A stretch of DNA of 64,000 nucleotides from Roseovarius sp. W115 (GCF_032842945.2 NZ_CP146606.1:930001-994000), one strand, 5' to 3'. Shown: positions 33,682-44,473, numbered from the stretch's first letter. Numbers and translations are program-made. Notes: generated by a model from the sequence alone, not told the origin.

Positions 33682-34782
33682 ATGGAAAACGGGCCAATGC
33701 TTGACACAATGACGTTTACAAAGATCCTTGGCGGCTTTTGCGGCGCGCTGCTGATCTTTCTTTTGGGCAAATGGGTGGCGGAAGAAATGTACGCCATGGG
33801 GGGCGGTCATGGGGATGACCATGGCCCGGCCTATGTCATCGACACCGGCGATGGCGGCGCCGAGACCGCCGAAGTAGAGGAAGGCCCAAGTTTTGCGGAA
33901 CTTTACGCGTCAGCAGATATCGCGGCTGGCGAAAAAGTGTTTGGCAAATGTAAAGCATGTCACGCTGTGGACGGTTCCGACAAGACTGGACCGCATCTTG
34001 ATGGCGTGGTTGGCCGTGACGTAGACGCGGTGGCAGGGTTTGGCTATTCCGGCGCGCTGAGCGCCGTTGTGGCAAACTGGTCGCCTGAAGAACTGAACGC
34101 GTTCATCGAAAACCCAAAAGGCTATGCACCGGGCACAACAATGGGGTTTGCGGGTCTGAAAAAAATTCAGGACCGTGTGAACGTGATTGCCTATCTCGAC
34201 AACACGGACGGTTCCATGACCGAATTGGTGGTACCTGCTGCCGCCGAGGAAGAAGCGGCGGCGGAAGAAGCCGTTGAGGAACCGGCAGCCGAAGAGGCAG
34301 CGACCGAAGAAACAACTGAAGAAGCTGCGACCGAAGAGGCAACCGAGGAACCCGCAGAGGAAGAAGCCGCTCCTGAGGCAACCGAAGAAGAAGCCGCGGC
34401 TGAAGAACCTGCCGCGGAAGAAGCAACCGAAGAGGCAGCAGCCGGTGACACCGGCTTTGCTGCCCTGGTCGCTGCAGCCGACATTGACGCAGGCGCTAAG
34501 TCGTTCAAGAAATGCGCGGCCTGCCATGTTGCCGACAAAGAGCAAAACCGCGTCGGACCTCATCTTGTTGGTATCGTTGACCGCGAGGTGGCATCGGTAG
34601 AAGGCTTCAAGTATTCTGGAGCGATGACTGAAGTAGGCGGCGTCTGGGACCTGGACCGCCTGAGTGCCTGGCTGGAGAACCCACGTGAATTCGCGCCTGG
34701 CAACAAGATGAGCTTTCGTGGTGTCTCAGACGAGGCGGAGCGCGCCAACGTCATTGGCTACCTTCGATCACTCAGCCAGTAA
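33682..34782 (+). CDS. Membrane-anchored tandem (diheme) cytochrome c with Glu/Ala/Pro-rich linker
   Basis: 366 residues from ATG 33682 (a second ATG lies five codons on). A membrane anchor covers about 11-30. The first class I cytochrome c domain has CKACH at 90-94 and Met ligand region GTTMGFAG. A low-complexity linker of about 70 residues (186-255) made almost only of E, A, T and P follows. The second domain has CAACH at 278-282 and GNKMSFRG. Single-domain homologues such as CycM/c552 carry electrons from the bc1 complex to cytochrome oxidase. Here two such domains are joined, giving a long tethered electron shuttle on the periplasmic side. Confidence 0.92.
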   Translation: MENGPMLDTMTFTKILGGFCGALLIFLLGKWVAEEMYAMGGGHGDDHGPAYVIDTGDGGAETAEVEEGPSFAELYASADIAAGEKVFGKCKACHAVDGSDKTGPHLDGVVGRDVDAVAGFGYSGALSAVVANWSPEELNAFIENPKGYAPGTTMGFAGLKKIQDRVNVIAYLDNTDGSMTELVVPAAAEEEAAAEEAVEEPAAEEAATEETTEEAATEEATEEPAEEEAAPEATEEEAAAEEPAAEEATEEAAAGDTGFAALVAAADIDAGAKSFKKCAACHVADKEQNRVGPHLVGIVDREVASVEGFKYSGAMTEVGGVWDLDRLSAWLENPREFAPGNKMSFRGVSDEAERANVIGYLRSLSQ

Positions 34783-34810
34783 ACGTTACTCTCACTAGCA
34801 AAAAGTTGAA

Positions 34811-34849
34811 CCGCTCGTTCCTGACGGCACGGGCGGTTTTCTTTTGTTT
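34811..34849 (+). terminator. Rho-independent terminator of the cytochrome c gene
   Basis: ACCGCTCG and CGGGCGGT form the stem around TTCCTGACGGCA, followed by TTTCTTTTGTTT. Confidence 0.8.
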
Positions 34850-34964
34850 GATAGGGCCGCAGCCTCACAGCGGATGATCTGCGCTTGAATCCCGGCATGG
34901 CCCTCCGTTAGCTTGCCAGAGGCGAATAAAATCCCACATCAGGGTGAGTATAAGGAGAATGCGC

Positions 34965-36902
34965 ATGACCCGATCCCGCAGCCGGGCCAAGTCCCGAGCG
35001 CTTGACGGCCAAAAACCTCGCTTCGTTGCGACAACCCTGATGGTCCTGTCCATCCTGATCCTCAGCGCATGGACGGCATTTGCCGAAGACCAGAAGATCA
35101 TCAAAAGCCACGGCTATTCATTCTTTGGCGACCTGAACTACCCCGAGGATTACACGCATTTTGACTATGTGAACCCTGACGCGCCAAAGGGTGGCGAGAT
35201 TTCCATAGCACTCGCGGGCAGTTTTGACTCCATGAACCCCTACACGCGGAATGGGCGTGCCTCAGCACTTTCCACGGTGATGTATGAAAGCCTTTTGGGC
35301 GAGATACTTGCCGGCGCAGGCAGCCTGCCCTCGGATGATTACGACGAAGGGTACGGTCTTTTGGCGCATACGGTCGAATATCCAGAAGACAAGTCCTGGG
35401 TCATTTTCCACATGCGCCCAGAAGCTCGGTTTTCCGATGGAACCCCGGTCACAGCGCATGATGTTGCTTTCTCTCACAACCTGCTTCTAGATCAGGGCCT
35501 CAAAAGTTATGCCGAAGCGGTGCGCAAGCGCATTCCAAGTGTCGAGGTGATCGACGATCACACCATCAAGTTTACATTCGCTGACGGCATCTCCCGCCGT
35601 AGCCTCATTGACCAGGTCGGTGGCGTGCCGGTCTGGTCCAAAAAATGGTACGAAGAGACAGGCGCACGGCTGGACGAACCACGGCTTGAGATTTCGCCGG
35701 GATCTGGCCCGTACATTTTGCAAGAAGTAGAGCCAAACCGACGGGTGGTTTTCAAACGAAACCCTGACTACTGGGGTTGGGATTTGCCCATCAACAAAGG
35801 GCGGCACAATTTCGATACGATCCGACTTGAGTATTTTGCCGATTCCACGGCCGCCTTTGAAGCCTTCAAGGCCGGAGAAGTAACGTACCGGACGGAGTCT
35901 GATCCAAAACTCTGGGCCAGTTCTTATGATTTCCCCGCGGTTCAGCGCGGCTGGGTCAAGTTGGAAGAACTTGCCGACGGCGCGCCGCCTGCAATGTCGG
36001 GCATCGTATTCAACCTTGGCTCGGAACCGCTCAAGGACAAGCGGGTGCGCGAGGCTGTTGCACTCTTGTTCAATTTTGAATGGACAAACAAATCACTCCT
36101 TTACGGTCTCTATGAGCAACAACGTTCCTTCTCGACAGGCACAGAGTTAGAAGCAACAGGCACACCTGAAGGCCCTGAACTGGAATTTTTGCAGTCCTTG
36201 GGAGACTTGGTACCTGCTGAAGTTCTGGAAACAGAGCCGTGGGTACCACATGTAAGTGACGAAGACCGCCTCATCACACGCAAGAACAAGCGCAAAGCGC
36301 TGAAACTGCTGGAAGAGGCGGGCTATACTGTCGATGATGCGGGCAAAGTTCGGTCTCAAGACGGAAAGCAGCTGAGCCTCAATTTCTTGCTGAATTCATC
36401 TGGCTCACCTACAAACCGCGCAGTTGCCGAAAACTTTGTCTCCAGCCTGAAAGACGCAGGCATCGACGCGACGGTCGAGTCTGTCGACAGCGCCCAATAC
36501 ACGGACCGAGAGCGCGACAGGGATTATGATCTGGTGTTCGATGGCTATCCGTCTTTGCTGGGCACCGGCACGGGTCTGGCACAGCGTTTTGGCTCAGAGG
36601 CCGCTGAATTCAGCCTCTTTAATCCTGCGGGGCTTGCCAGCCCTATGGTGGACGAAATCATTGCCAAATCCCTGCTGACCGAAAGCAAAGAAGAAGAAAA
36701 CATGACAATACGGGCCTTGGACCGGGCATTGCGCCATGAATTCTTCCTCATTCCCGATGGCTACGCCCCCAATCATTGGGTCGCCTATTGGGATCAATAT
36801 GCCCATCCTGAAGAAATACCGCCTTTTGCGCTGGGGACACTGGATTTCTGGTGGTATGACGCAGATAAGGCACAAAAGCTGAAGGAGGCGGGCGCGCAGT
36901 GA
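34965..36902 (+). CDS. yejA: ABC transporter substrate-binding protein, YejA type (family 5)
   Basis: 645 residues from ATG 34965, which is seven bases after AAGGAGA. A signal peptide with hydrophobic core (FVATTLMVLSILILSAWTAFA) precedes the mature start EDQKIIKSHGYSFFGDLNYP. YejA-specific text includes HFDYVNPDAPKGGEI, GSFDSMNPY, SPGSGPY and the late FLIPDGYAPNHWVAYWDQYAHPEE. It binds peptides (in E. coli also microcin C) for import by YejBEF, encoded next. Confidence 0.95.
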   Translation: MTRSRSRAKSRALDGQKPRFVATTLMVLSILILSAWTAFAEDQKIIKSHGYSFFGDLNYPEDYTHFDYVNPDAPKGGEISIALAGSFDSMNPYTRNGRASALSTVMYESLLGEILAGAGSLPSDDYDEGYGLLAHTVEYPEDKSWVIFHMRPEARFSDGTPVTAHDVAFSHNLLLDQGLKSYAEAVRKRIPSVEVIDDHTIKFTFADGISRRSLIDQVGGVPVWSKKWYEETGARLDEPRLEISPGSGPYILQEVEPNRRVVFKRNPDYWGWDLPINKGRHNFDTIRLEYFADSTAAFEAFKAGEVTYRTESDPKLWASSYDFPAVQRGWVKLEELADGAPPAMSGIVFNLGSEPLKDKRVREAVALLFNFEWTNKSLLYGLYEQQRSFSTGTELEATGTPEGPELEFLQSLGDLVPAEVLETEPWVPHVSDEDRLITRKNKRKALKLLEEAGYTVDDAGKVRSQDGKQLSLNFLLNSSGSPTNRAVAENFVSSLKDAGIDATVESVDSAQYTDRERDRDYDLVFDGYPSLLGTGTGLAQRFGSEAAEFSLFNPAGLASPMVDEIIAKSLLTESKEEENMTIRALDRALRHEFFLIPDGYAPNHWVAYWDQYAHPEEIPPFALGTLDFWWYDADKAQKLKEAGAQ

Positions 36903-36970
36903 GCCAGCACGGGGGCGACAGCACAGGGCCACGTATTTTGCGTGCCTCTCAGAGAGGCGCGTAGCACCGC

Positions 36971-38053
36971 ATGGGCGCCTATATCCTCAGACGTCTGCTC
37001 TTGGTGATCCCGACGCTCATTGGGATCATGATCATCAATTTTGCTTTGGTGCAGTTCCTGCCCGGTGGCCCGGTGGAGCAGGCGATTGCCGAAATTCAAG
37101 GGCAAGGCGACGTCTTTGGCGGTTTCGCCGGGGCCGAGGATGATGGCGGGTTAGGCACAGATGAGGTCGAGGGTTATGTCGGCGCGCGCGGTCTGCCGCC
37201 AGAATTCATTGCTGAGCTTGAACAGCAATTTGGCCTCGATAAACCGCCCCTCGAACGCTTTCTCAATATGCTCTGGAACTACGCGCGGTTTGACTTTGGC
37301 GAGAGTTACTTCCGCAAAACCGAGGTCGTGGACCTTGTGCTCGACAAGATGCCGGTCAGTATCACACTGGGCGTCTGGACCCTGCTGATCTCTTACCTCA
37401 TCTCGATCCCCCTAGGCATCCGCAAGGCGATGCGCGACGGCACGCCGTTTGACACATGGACGAGCGGCATCATCATCGCCGCCTATGCCATCCCCGCCTT
37501 CCTCTTTGCCATCATGCTCCTGGTGCTTTTCGCAGGCGGTTCTTACTATCAGATCTTCCCGCTGCGGGGCCTGACCTCGGATGGGTGGGAGGACTTCACC
37601 CTTATCGGAAAGGTGCTCGACTATCTTTGGCATATCATCCTGCCCATCACGGCGCTGTCCATTGGCAGCTTCGCGACGCTCACCTTGCTGACCAAGAACT
37701 CGTTTCTCGATGAGATCAAGAAACACTATGTCATGACCGCCCGCGCCAAGGGTTTGTCCGAACGCAAAGTGCTGTATGGGCATGTTTTCCGCAACGCGAT
37801 GCTGATCGTCATTGCCGGTTTCCCGGGTGTTTTCATCGGTGTCTTCTTCACCGGCAGTCTGCTCATCGAGACGATCTTTTCGCTCGATGGTCTGGGGCGG
37901 CTCTTCTTTGAGGCGGCGATTGGCCGGGATTACCCCGTGATGTTCGCCACGCTCTACCTCACCACACTGATCGGACTTGTCGTCGCGATCCTTGGGGACC
38001 TGATGTATGTCTTCATCGACCCCCGGATCGACTTTGAGAAGAGGGCCGGGTAG
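36971..38053 (+). CDS. yejB: ABC transporter permease YejB
   Basis: 360 residues. [20 protein letters not shown] is the usual DppB/OppB-type first membrane helix. The periplasmic insert and five further helices follow, with the ATPase-coupling loop ([26 protein letters not shown]). It lies 68 bases after yejA and two bases before yejE. Confidence 0.96.
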   Translation: MGAYILRRLLLVIPTLIGIMIINFALVQFLPGGPVEQAIAEIQGQGDVFGGFAGAEDDGGLGTDEVEGYVGARGLPPEFIAELEQQFGLDKPPLERFLNMLWNYARFDFGESYFRKTEVVDLVLDKMPVSITLGVWTLLISYLISIPLGIRKAMRDGTPFDTWTSGIIIAAYAIPAFLFAIMLLVLFAGGSYYQIFPLRGLTSDGWEDFTLIGKVLDYLWHIILPITALSIGSFATLTLLTKNSFLDEIKKHYVMTARAKGLSERKVLYGHVFRNAMLIVIAGFPGVFIGVFFTGSLLIETIFSLDGLGRLFFEAAIGRDYPVMFATLYLTTLIGLVVAILGDLMYVFIDPRIDFEKRAG

Positions 38054-38055
38054 CC

Positions 38056-39164
38056 ATGCCAAGCCTTTCGCCCCTCAACCAGCGCCGCTGGCGCAACTTC
38101 AAGCGCAACCGTCGGGCCTATTGGTCTCTGATCCTGTTTTCGATCCTGTTTCTGATCACCCTGCCTGCTGAATTCATCGCAAATGACAAGCCCCTGCTGG
38201 TGCAATACCGGGGCGAATACTACACACCGATCCTGAAGTTTTACCCTGAGACCGCGTTTGGCGGCGATTTCCGCACCGAGGCACCTTATGGCGACCCCGA
38301 AGTGGAATGCCTGATTGTCTCGGGCGGATTGGAAGACTGTTTTGACGATCCCGAGGGCATCATTGAGGATGCGCAGGACGGCGAGGTGAATGGCGAGGCC
38401 ATCGCCAAAGGTTGGACCTTCTGGCCCCCTGTTCGCTACAGCTATGACACACCCGTAGATCGTCCCGGCGCAGCCCCCTGCCCCCTAATGAACAAAACCT
38501 CTTGGGCACGGATGGCACAAAGCGCGATGTCCTGGCGCGCGTGATATACGGGTTCCGGCTTTCGGTGCTCTTCGCCCTGATCGTGACGGCACTCTCGTCA
38601 GTTATCGGTGTATTTGCTGGCGCCATTCAGGGCTATTTCGGGGGCAAGACCGACCTGATCTTTCAACGCGTCATCGAAATATGGGCCTCCACACCCCAGC
38701 TCTATGTGATCATCATCCTCTTCGCGATCCTGCCGCGAAGTTTCTGGCTTCTGGTCGCCATAACGGTCGCCTTCGGGTGGATGGGACTTGTGGGCGTGGT
38801 GCGTGCCGAATTCCTGCGCGCGCGCAACTTCGAATATGTGCGCGCCGCCAAGGCGCTTGGCGTGAGCAACATGACCATCATGTTCCGCCATATGTTGCCC
38901 AATGCGATGGTAGCCACGCTCACCTTCCTGCCGTTCATCATCACCGGCACAATCGGCCTTCTGGCCACGCTCGATTTCCTTGGCTTCGGTCTTCCGGCCT
39001 CGGCCCCCTCGCTGGGCGAACTCACGCTACAGGCCAAGAACAATCTGCAGGCGCCGTGGCTGGCCTTCACCGCGTTCTTCACCTTTGCCATCATGCTGTC
39101 GCTTCTGGTCTTCATCTTTGAGGGGGTACGCGACGCCTTTGACCCAAGGAAGACCTTCGAATGA
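38056..39164 (+). pseudogene. yejE: ABC transporter permease YejE, interrupted by a 1-base frameshift
   Basis: The first frame (38056 on) encodes PSLSPLNQRRWRNFKRNRRAYWS and the YejE periplasmic domain as far as VDRPGAAP. It then loses homology, while the next frame continues with NLLGTDGTKRDVLARVIYGFR and the remaining membrane helices including the coupling loop ARNFEYVRAAKALGVSNMTI. One missing C in the C5 runs at 38474-38478 or 38481-38485 explains the break. Repair gives 369 residues, the normal length, ending at the ATGA overlap with yejF. Since yejA, yejB and yejF are intact, an undercalled homopolymer is more likely than loss of the transporter. Confidence 0.9.
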
Positions 39165-40750
39165 GCCTTCTGGACGTCAAAGACCTGCGCATCAGTTTCC
39201 GTCAGGATGGCGAGGTAAAACCATGCGTGCATGGCGTCTCCTTCACCGTAGACCGTGGAGAAACAGTTGCTCTTGTGGGTGAGTCCGGAAGTGGTAAGTC
39301 CATCACCGCACTCAGCACGGTTTCTTTGCTCGGCGGTTCCGCCATGGTCGAAGGCAGTGTGACCTATGACGGCCAGGAAATGATCGGTGCTGATGAAAAA
39401 CGCCTGATGACTGTGCGCGGCAACGACATTTCCTTCATTTTTCAGGAACCAATGACCTCGCTCAATCCGCTGCACACACTGGAAAAGCAGCTGCGCGAGA
39501 GCATTGAGCTGCATCAGGGTCTGACCGGCAACGCGGTCCGCACGCGCATTCTGGAGCTTCTGACACGCGTTGGCATTCGAGACCCCGAAACCCGATTGGG
39601 CGCTTATCCGCATCAGCTTTCCGGTGGGCAAAGACAGCGCGTTATGATCGCCATGGCCCTGTCAAACAAGCCCGATATTCTAATCGCGGATGAACCGACC
39701 ACCGCGCTTGACGTCACCATTCAGGCGCAAATCCTAGAGCTATTGGCCGAGCTGAAGCGCGAAGAGCAGATGGGACTCCTGTTCATCACCCATGATCTGG
39801 CCGTCGTGGAAAAAATCGCTGACCGGGTTTGCGTGATGAAAGATGGTCTTATCGTTGAGACAGGCCCGACCAAGGACATTTTCGCCAACCCCCAGCATGA
39901 CTATACCAAGAAACTGCTGAGCGCGGCCCCGTCCGGCGCGCCTGATCCGGTAGAGGAAAAGGCGCCGGTTCTAGTAGAGACCGACAAGCTGAAAATCTGG
40001 TTTCCCATTCAAAAGGGATTTCTCAAACGCACCGTCGGGCATGTAAAGGCCGTCAATGAGGCGACAATCTCGGTGCGTGCTGGCGAGACGCTGGGCATTG
40101 TTGGCGAAAGCGGATCAGGCAAGACCACATTGGCGCTGGCACTCATGCGGCTCATCGAATCTGAGGGCGTGATGCGTTTTGACGGGCAAGACATGCGCGA
40201 CTGGTCCACCAAGGAACTGCGCCGCCGCCGCTCGGACATTCAGATCGTCTTTCAGGACCCATTTGGAAGCCTCAGTCCGCGCATGACCTGTGAACAGATC
40301 ATTGCCGAGGGGCTGAGCGTACATGGCAATCCTGATGGCCGCCCGGTACGTGAACTTGTGGCCGAAGTGCTTGGGGAGGTCGATCTGGACCCTGACATGA
40401 TGGACCGCTACCCGCATGAATTTTCCGGCGGACAGCGTCAGCGTATCGCAATTGCCCGCGCCATGATCCTACGCCCCAAACTGGTGGTTCTGGACGAACC
40501 GACCTCTGCCCTTGATATGACGGTGCAGGTTCAGATCGTAGACCTGCTGCGCCGCCTGCAGGTCAAATACGGGCTGGCATATCTTTTCATAAGCCACGAC
40601 CTCGCTGTGGTGCGCGCCATGAGTCATAAGGTCATTGTCATGAAACAGGGCGATATTGTCGAATACGGCTCGGCGCAGGATATCTTTAACAACCCGCAAA
40701 CCGAATATGCCAAGACACTTTTGAGTGCGGCCTTGGATCTGGCGGTTTAA
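39161..40750 (+). CDS. yejF: ABC transporter ATP-binding protein YejF (two ATPase domains)
   Basis: 529 residues with two nucleotide-binding domains. Domain 1 has [23 protein letters not shown] and [11 protein letters not shown]; domain 2 has [23 protein letters not shown] and [11 protein letters not shown]. This fused DppDF-like form is typical of YejF. It powers the YejABE peptide importer. The start overlaps the yejE stop. Confidence 0.96.
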   Translation: MSLLDVKDLRISFRQDGEVKPCVHGVSFTVDRGETVALVGESGSGKSITALSTVSLLGGSAMVEGSVTYDGQEMIGADEKRLMTVRGNDISFIFQEPMTSLNPLHTLEKQLRESIELHQGLTGNAVRTRILELLTRVGIRDPETRLGAYPHQLSGGQRQRVMIAMALSNKPDILIADEPTTALDVTIQAQILELLAELKREEQMGLLFITHDLAVVEKIADRVCVMKDGLIVETGPTKDIFANPQHDYTKKLLSAAPSGAPDPVEEKAPVLVETDKLKIWFPIQKGFLKRTVGHVKAVNEATISVRAGETLGIVGESGSGKTTLALALMRLIESEGVMRFDGQDMRDWSTKELRRRRSDIQIVFQDPFGSLSPRMTCEQIIAEGLSVHGNPDGRPVRELVAEVLGEVDLDPDMMDRYPHEFSGGQRQRIAIARAMILRPKLVVLDEPTSALDMTVQVQIVDLLRRLQVKYGLAYLFISHDLAVVRAMSHKVIVMKQGDIVEYGSAQDIFNNPQTEYAKTLLSAALDLAV

Positions 40751-40820
40751 CCCACCCAACATTTCTGAACACAGCTGTATTGATCTGCGTTAGGCTGCGA
40801 CTCTGACAAAGGAGAGGGCG

Positions 40821-41171
40821 ATGTCTAACGCTTTGAATGGATTTTTCGACGCATGGTCAGAAACTGACCCGGCAGGGCAACTCATCTTGATTGCCAAGGC
40901 CGTTGCCAAAAATGCACGCTATGCCGATCCCAGAACCGATGGCGTTGAAGGCGTGGAAGACATCGCTGCCTATGTGGCGCAGTTTGCACAGATGGCTCCG
41001 GGAGCAACGGCCGAGGTGATCGCCTCAGAAACACGTGACGGCGTTACGCGCGCCACAGTGCGGTTCGCCATGCCCGGAGGCATGGAACAGCTGGGCCAAT
41101 ATTTCGCAGAAACGGACGCAGCGCGCCTGTTGACCCGGATTGTGGGCTTCAAGGGGACCGGCGGCGAGTGA
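40821..41171 (+). CDS. NTF2-like/SnoaL-type small protein
   Basis: 116 residues, MSNALNGFFDAWSETDPAGQ. Short helices followed by beta strands (ARYADPRTDGVEGVEDIAAYV, GVTRATVRFAMPGG) fit the cone-shaped SnoaL/NTF2 fold, often used for small-molecule isomerases or ligand binding. AAAGGAGAG precedes the ATG. It is coupled to the LysE-type gene by overlap. Function unknown. Confidence 0.75.
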   Translation: MSNALNGFFDAWSETDPAGQLILIAKAVAKNARYADPRTDGVEGVEDIAAYVAQFAQMAPGATAEVIASETRDGVTRATVRFAMPGGMEQLGQYFAETDAARLLTRIVGFKGTGGE

Positions 41172-41803
41172 CGGATCTTCTTGTCTATCTGCCTGGCATT
41201 CTGGCGGCCTATGCCATTCTGGTGGTTGGTGCGTCCTCTCCGGGGCCATCCGTCGCCTTACTGATCGGTATCGCGACATCACAAGGCCGCGCCCCGGCCA
41301 TGGTCGCCACACTTGGAATTGCGACGGGCAGCATGGCGATCAATCTGCTGACGATGCTCGGGGTTGGATTGCTCATCTCCCAAGCGGCATGGGCCATGAC
41401 AGTGTTGCGCATCGTGGGTGCCACCTACCTGCTTTATCTGGCCTATGGCGCATTCCGAAAGGCGCTTGACCCACCAACTCTGACGTCCATGGAAACGCAA
41501 GCCAAGTCGATGAGACGACACTTCGTAACCGGCTTCCTGTTGCAGGTGACCAATCCCAAGGCCATTGCCTTCTGGCTGTCTATTGCCTCAATCGGCGCAG
41601 TTGAGGGGGCAACCCTCGATGTCGTGACGCTCTTTGTATTGGGCGCTTTCACGATTTCCTTTACCTGCCACGGGGCCTGGGCGCTGGCGATGTCAACCCG
41701 TCATATCCGGGCAGCCTATGCCAAAGGGCGGCGCTGGATCGAAGCGGGGCTTGGCGTTTTCTTTGTCTTTGCGGCATGGAAACTGGCCAGTTCAGAGCGG
41801 TGA
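41168..41803 (+). CDS. LysE/RhtB family amino-acid exporter
   Basis: 211 residues from GTG 41168, overlapping the preceding stop. The GASSPGPSVALLIGIATSQGR motif is the family signature, with six hydrophobic segments and LQVTNPKAIAFWLS near the middle. It probably exports a neutral or basic amino acid or derivative. Confidence 0.92.
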   Translation: MTDLLVYLPGILAAYAILVVGASSPGPSVALLIGIATSQGRAPAMVATLGIATGSMAINLLTMLGVGLLISQAAWAMTVLRIVGATYLLYLAYGAFRKALDPPTLTSMETQAKSMRRHFVTGFLLQVTNPKAIAFWLSIASIGAVEGATLDVVTLFVLGAFTISFTCHGAWALAMSTRHIRAAYAKGRRWIEAGLGVFFVFAAWKLASSER

Positions 41804-41933
41804 CAACACCTCCAACCGGTACAGCCAACCAATCACGCGCTGTAAGACCAGTTCACATAAATTGATCAGGCCTGACGCGATCTAGGCGTTTGCTTGGGTT
41901 GATTATCCCAAAGGCACAGGTCTATGACGTGCC

Positions 41934-42847
41934 ATGCAAATCTACCTTCCCATCGCCGAGGTTTCGGTTAACGCGTTTCTCCTGCTTGGACTGGGTGGGT
42001 TGGTTGGCGTGTTATCAGGCATGTTCGGCGTCGGTGGCGGCTTTCTCATGACGCCGCTTTTGTTCTTTATCGGCATCCCCCCGCTGTTGCCGTGGCCACC
42101 GAGGCCAATCAGATCGTGGCTTCCTCTTTTTCAGGTGTCCTGGCACATCTGCGGCGAAAGACGGTGGATCTCCGAATGGGCACGGTCCTTCTGATTGGCG
42201 GCCTCATCGGTGCCGCCCTTGGGGTTGTGGTCTTTAACTATTTGAAATCCCTCGGGCAAGTCGATCTGCTGGTCAAGCTTTGCTATGTGGTTTTCCTCGG
42301 CATCATCGGTGCGATGATGTTCGTCGAAAGCCTCAACGCCATTCGGCGCAGCAAGTCGGGCACGCCCCCCAAGCGCAAGAAACACAACTGGATTCACAAG
42401 CTGCCCTTCAAGATGCGCTTCCGCACATCGGGTCTCTATATCAGTGTCATTCCCCCCGTTATCGTCGGTATTTGCGTCGGTATCCTTGCCGCGATCATGG
42501 GGGTTGGTGGCGGGTTCATCATGGTCCCGGCTATGATCTACCTGCTGGGCATGCCAACCAAGGTTGTTGTGGGCACGTCGCTTTTCCAGATCATCTTTGT
42601 GACAGGCTTCACCACCTTGCTGCACGCAACAACAAACTTCACGGTCGATGTCGCGCTTGCGGTTCTGTTGCTGGTGGGCGGCGTCATTGGCGCGCAGATC
42701 GGCACGACAATCGGCACCAAGCTGAAGGCCGAACAGCTTCGTATTCTGCTGGCCATCATGGTGCTGGCAGTGTGCTTTAAACTAGCGCTCGACCTTCTGA
42801 TCATGCCCTCCGAGCTCTACTCTATTGGCGCAGTGGAGGGGCATTGA
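41934..42847 (+). pseudogene. TauE/SafE family sulfite-type exporter, interrupted by a 1-base frameshift
   Basis: The first frame starts MQIYLPIAEVSVNAFLLLGLG and contains GVLSGMFGVGGGFLMTPLL, the family repeat motif. It breaks at FFIGIPP, and the next frame resumes exactly with AVATEANQIVASSFSGVLAH and a second copy of the motif (ILAAIMGVGGGFIMVPAMIY). Adding one C to the C6 run at 42077-42082 yields a normal 304-residue permease. The family exports sulfite, sulfoacetate or related anions. The stop overlaps the TIGR02186 gene, a common pairing in alphaproteobacteria. Confidence 0.9.
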
Positions 42848-43605
42848 TGCGCAGGCTGATGACCCTTCTTTTCCTGGTGCTTGCGCTGCCTGCTACAAGC
42901 GAAGAAGTGGTGCTTGGCCTCAGCAAAGACAAGGTGGCCATCACCGCCACGTTTGATGGCTCAGAGATCCTCGTCTTTGGCGCTGTAAAGCGCGAGGCCC
43001 CGATCTCCGAGGAGCCGCTTGATGTCATCGTCGCCATTGCCGGGCCAACCGAACCTGTGGTCGTTCGCCGCAAGGAAAAGCGGTTCGGTATTTGGGTCAA
43101 TACAGAGGCTCTTGAGGTGGATGAAGCCCCAAGTTTTTATGCGATTGCGACCACCGGGCCCTTGGATCAGGTGCTGTCGAATGTTGAGGATTTGCGGCAC
43201 AAGGTGACGATCCCGCGGGCTATCCGGTCGGTGGGGGCACCCAGAAGCGTGGCGGATGCGCAATCCTTTACCGACGCGATCATTCGTATCCGATCCGACA
43301 ATGGGACTTACGCACTTCAAGAAGGGTCCGTGGCGCTTGACGAGCAGACGTTGTTTCGCACGTCCATCAAACTTCCGTCTAACCTGACCGAGGGGATCTA
43401 TCCGACGCGTATCTTTCTGACTCGACAGGGAAAGGTGGTCTCTCTCTTCGAGACCACGATTGACGTGCAGAAAGTCGGGCTGGAGCGCTGGCTTTATAAT
43501 CTCTCGCGTGAAATGCCTTTGATCTACGGCTTGATGTCCCTGGCCATCGCCATTGCCGCAGGTTGGGGCGCGTCGGCGGCGTTTCAGGTTTTGAGACAGC
43601 GCTGA
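42847..43605 (+). CDS. TIGR02186 family membrane protein (Alph_Pro_TM)
   Basis: 252 residues from ATG 42847. A signal peptide (RLMTLLFLVLALPATS) precedes a large periplasmic beta-rich domain (EEVVLGLSKDKVAITATFDGSEILVFGAVKRE), and a single C-terminal membrane helix (LIYGLMSLAIAIAAGWGASAAF) closes it. Members accompany TauE-type permeases. The role is unknown, perhaps a periplasmic partner of the exporter. Confidence 0.88.
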   Translation: MRRLMTLLFLVLALPATSEEVVLGLSKDKVAITATFDGSEILVFGAVKREAPISEEPLDVIVAIAGPTEPVVVRRKEKRFGIWVNTEALEVDEAPSFYAIATTGPLDQVLSNVEDLRHKVTIPRAIRSVGAPRSVADAQSFTDAIIRIRSDNGTYALQEGSVALDEQTLFRTSIKLPSNLTEGIYPTRIFLTRQGKVVSLFETTIDVQKVGLERWLYNLSREMPLIYGLMSLAIAIAAGWGASAAFQVLRQR

Positions 43606-43737
43606 ACAAAGACCGCCGCGTCCGAACTTCTTCAAGTTACAGCCTCTCTTGAGATAAGCGTGATCCCGCAGTCTTTTTGACCTTTTCAAGCAACTCATTG
43701 ACTCAAATCTCAAAACTCGAACCGATATGCGGACGTT

Positions 43738-44436
43738 TTGGGCAAGAGAAAGCAACGTGTGGACTACGAAATACTCCGAGCACTGAATGCGTGGGCGGCT
43801 TCGAATTCAGGCGTGTCATGGACCTTCTTCCTGTTCACACGTGAAGTGCTCAAGAACCTTCTGCCGATCGTGCTGTTCTGGGGACTTTGGTTTTCCTTTG
43901 ACGCCGAGACGCGCCAGACCGCGCGTGAGAAACTGGTAGGTGTCCTGCTCATCGGGGCAATTGCCATTGGAGTGGCACGTGGGCTGGCGACGGTTCTGCC
44001 CTTTCGCACCCGGCCCATGCATGACCCGGAGGCTGGCATTTCGATCATGGGATGGCTCAACACCAGCTTGCTGGAAGAATGGAGCGCTTTTCCATCGGAT
44101 CATGCCGTACTGTTCTTTGCCCTTGCCGTTGGGTTATTCCAGGTCTCGAAGCGTGCAGGTGTTGTGGCGCTTTTGCATGCGGGGTTGATCGTGTGCCTGC
44201 CAAGGGTCGCGGTGGGCCTGCACTGGCCTAGCGACATTGCTGTTGGCATTCTGATTGGTATTGCCCTGTCAGTTCTGTTGTTTCGTCCTGTGCAAGCGTT
44301 GGTCCACAAATCGGGACTTGTCCCGTTCTTTGAAGCGCGCGAGGCAATTGGGTATCCGCTTTTGTTTCTGGCCACCTATGAACTGTCACGGATGTTTCAT
44401 TCCGTGCGGCAGGTGATGCAATTTGTCTGGGAGTAA
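43738..44436 (+). CDS. PAP2-family (phosphatidic acid phosphatase type 2) membrane protein
   Basis: About 225-232 residues; the start is either TTG 43738 or GTG 43759 (VDYEILRALNAW). Membrane segments alternate with the PAP2 active-site signature: a KxxxxxxRP-like region (ATVLPFRTRPMH), SAFPSDHAVLFFALAVG, and RVAVGLHWPSDIAVG carrying the catalytic SGH/SRxxxxxHxxxD-type residues (here PSDHA and RVAVGLHWPSD). It probably dephosphorylates lipid pyrophosphates or other membrane phospholipids. Confidence 0.88.
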   Translation: MGKRKQRVDYEILRALNAWAASNSGVSWTFFLFTREVLKNLLPIVLFWGLWFSFDAETRQTAREKLVGVLLIGAIAIGVARGLATVLPFRTRPMHDPEAGISIMGWLNTSLLEEWSAFPSDHAVLFFALAVGLFQVSKRAGVVALLHAGLIVCLPRVAVGLHWPSDIAVGILIGIALSVLLFRPVQALVHKSGLVPFFEAREAIGYPLLFLATYELSRMFHSVRQVMQFVWE

Positions 44437-44473
44437 GGCGGGATTTCACTCGCCCGGTCTTGCGCCATGCGGC

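Noticed and set aside
38702..39631. 309-codon minus-strand frame across the yejE/yejF junction
   Set aside because: It covers two well-supported transporter genes on the plus strand and lacks any domain.
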